Source of the DNA: Patescibacteria group bacterium
Lineage (GTDB): Bacteria > Patescibacteriota > Minisyncoccia > JAHIHE01 > JAGLIN01
Assembly: GCA_029210775.1 (NCBI GenBank)
Contig: JARGGI010000007.1
Location: forward strand, 1 to 41,266
Reading direction: 5' to 3'
Length of the DNA: 41,266 nucleotides
Both the position numbers and the translations under genes were made by a program. Positions 41,181-41,266 of the stretch are shown here, in pieces (positions within the stretch are counted from its first letter, which is position 1; each line of letters begins with the position of its first letter). A model generated the notes under the pieces. That model had not been told where the DNA came from, ran no database searches, and worked only from the letters and a program-made list of their open reading frames with translations.

Positions 41181-41266
41181 TCAAAGTTTTGTACAAGACG
41201 CATACATAGGTAACACATTACTAAATTTCATAGGAGTTTCATAATTTAGGGTTTGATGCGGTCTGC
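41181..41266 (-). CDS. Transposase C-terminus (IS3/IS481-like integrase core), cut by window edge
   Basis: The last 27 residues read RPHQTLNYETPMKFSNVLP and then MYASCTKL before TGA at 41181-41183. RPHQTLNYETP is the end motif of the integrase-core domain of IS3/IS481 transposases (usually RPHQSLGYKTP). The rest of the gene lies beyond the right edge. TTGTACAA just upstream of the stop and TGTCAAAG at the boundary may belong to the element's terminal repeat. Confidence 0.75.
   Translation of the reverse strand, partial: RPHQTLNYETPMKFSNVLPMYASCTKL

Overview
The window is AT-rich (roughly 30% G+C by eye) and bacterial. Short genes, weak or absent Shine-Dalgarno sequences in front of many housekeeping genes, a degenerate PriA, DUF5661 and many anchored 'YTN..GFSIKYP'-type proteins suggest a member of the Candidate Phyla Radiation (Patescibacteria, Parcubacteria-like). 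That is an inference from protein character; no database was searched. The standard code with TGA stops fits. bL9 is present, which some CPR lineages lack.

Layout. 1-2522: an accessory module next to rpsG, flanked by direct repeats of about 250-270 bp, with one anchored-protein gene (+) and one secreted-protein gene (-). 2510-7892: core genes rpsL-rpsG, an S2P-like protease, rpmB, a DUF5661 gene, engB and a CPA2-type antiporter. 7893-19540: an accessory array of short modules encoding anchored membrane proteins, exported proteins (a CHAP/BPSL0067-like hydrolase, an Amidase_6-like hydrolase, two small paralogues of which one is frameshifted, and a large C39-vWA-FIMAH-like protein) and dispersed repeats, ending at tRNA-Pro(UGG). 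19850-28779: AmmeA-type protein, PriA-like protein, inositol-3-phosphate synthase, thioredoxin-CcdA fusion, a Trm11-like methyltransferase and rpmA. 28800-40864: pyrG, rplI, acylphosphatase, a CTP-type protease, an LCP protein, an O-antigen ligase-like protein, a glycosyltransferase, HU, and the ymdB-rny pair. The right edge cuts a transposase tail.

The most interesting part is the accessory array. Five exported-protein genes (1653, 9227, 11262, 12769, 14524) share a promoter and leader: TTGACA, an 18-20 nt spacer holding a run of 9 or 10 T (A on the + strand), TATTAT, then an anti-SD-like purine stretch at the predicted RNA 5' end, followed in four of the five by a hairpin, and the real start 70-200 nt further on. 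The tract length differs between copies and sets the spacer length, as expected for promoters switched by slipped-strand mispairing. Three module borders carry a 15-bp copy of the tRNA-Pro 3' end (one with a mismatch). At two of them a T-run terminator follows, and at the third an inverted repeat stands in that place. This is the footprint expected from successive insertions at the tRNA 3' end, although no integrase is visible. Together they look like an expandable, individually switchable store of exported proteins, possibly for contact with a host or partner cell.

A second notable point is a 161-bp palindromic element lying in frame inside the O-antigen ligase-like gene. It adds 54 codons and shares sequence with a repeat in the tRNA-linked array.
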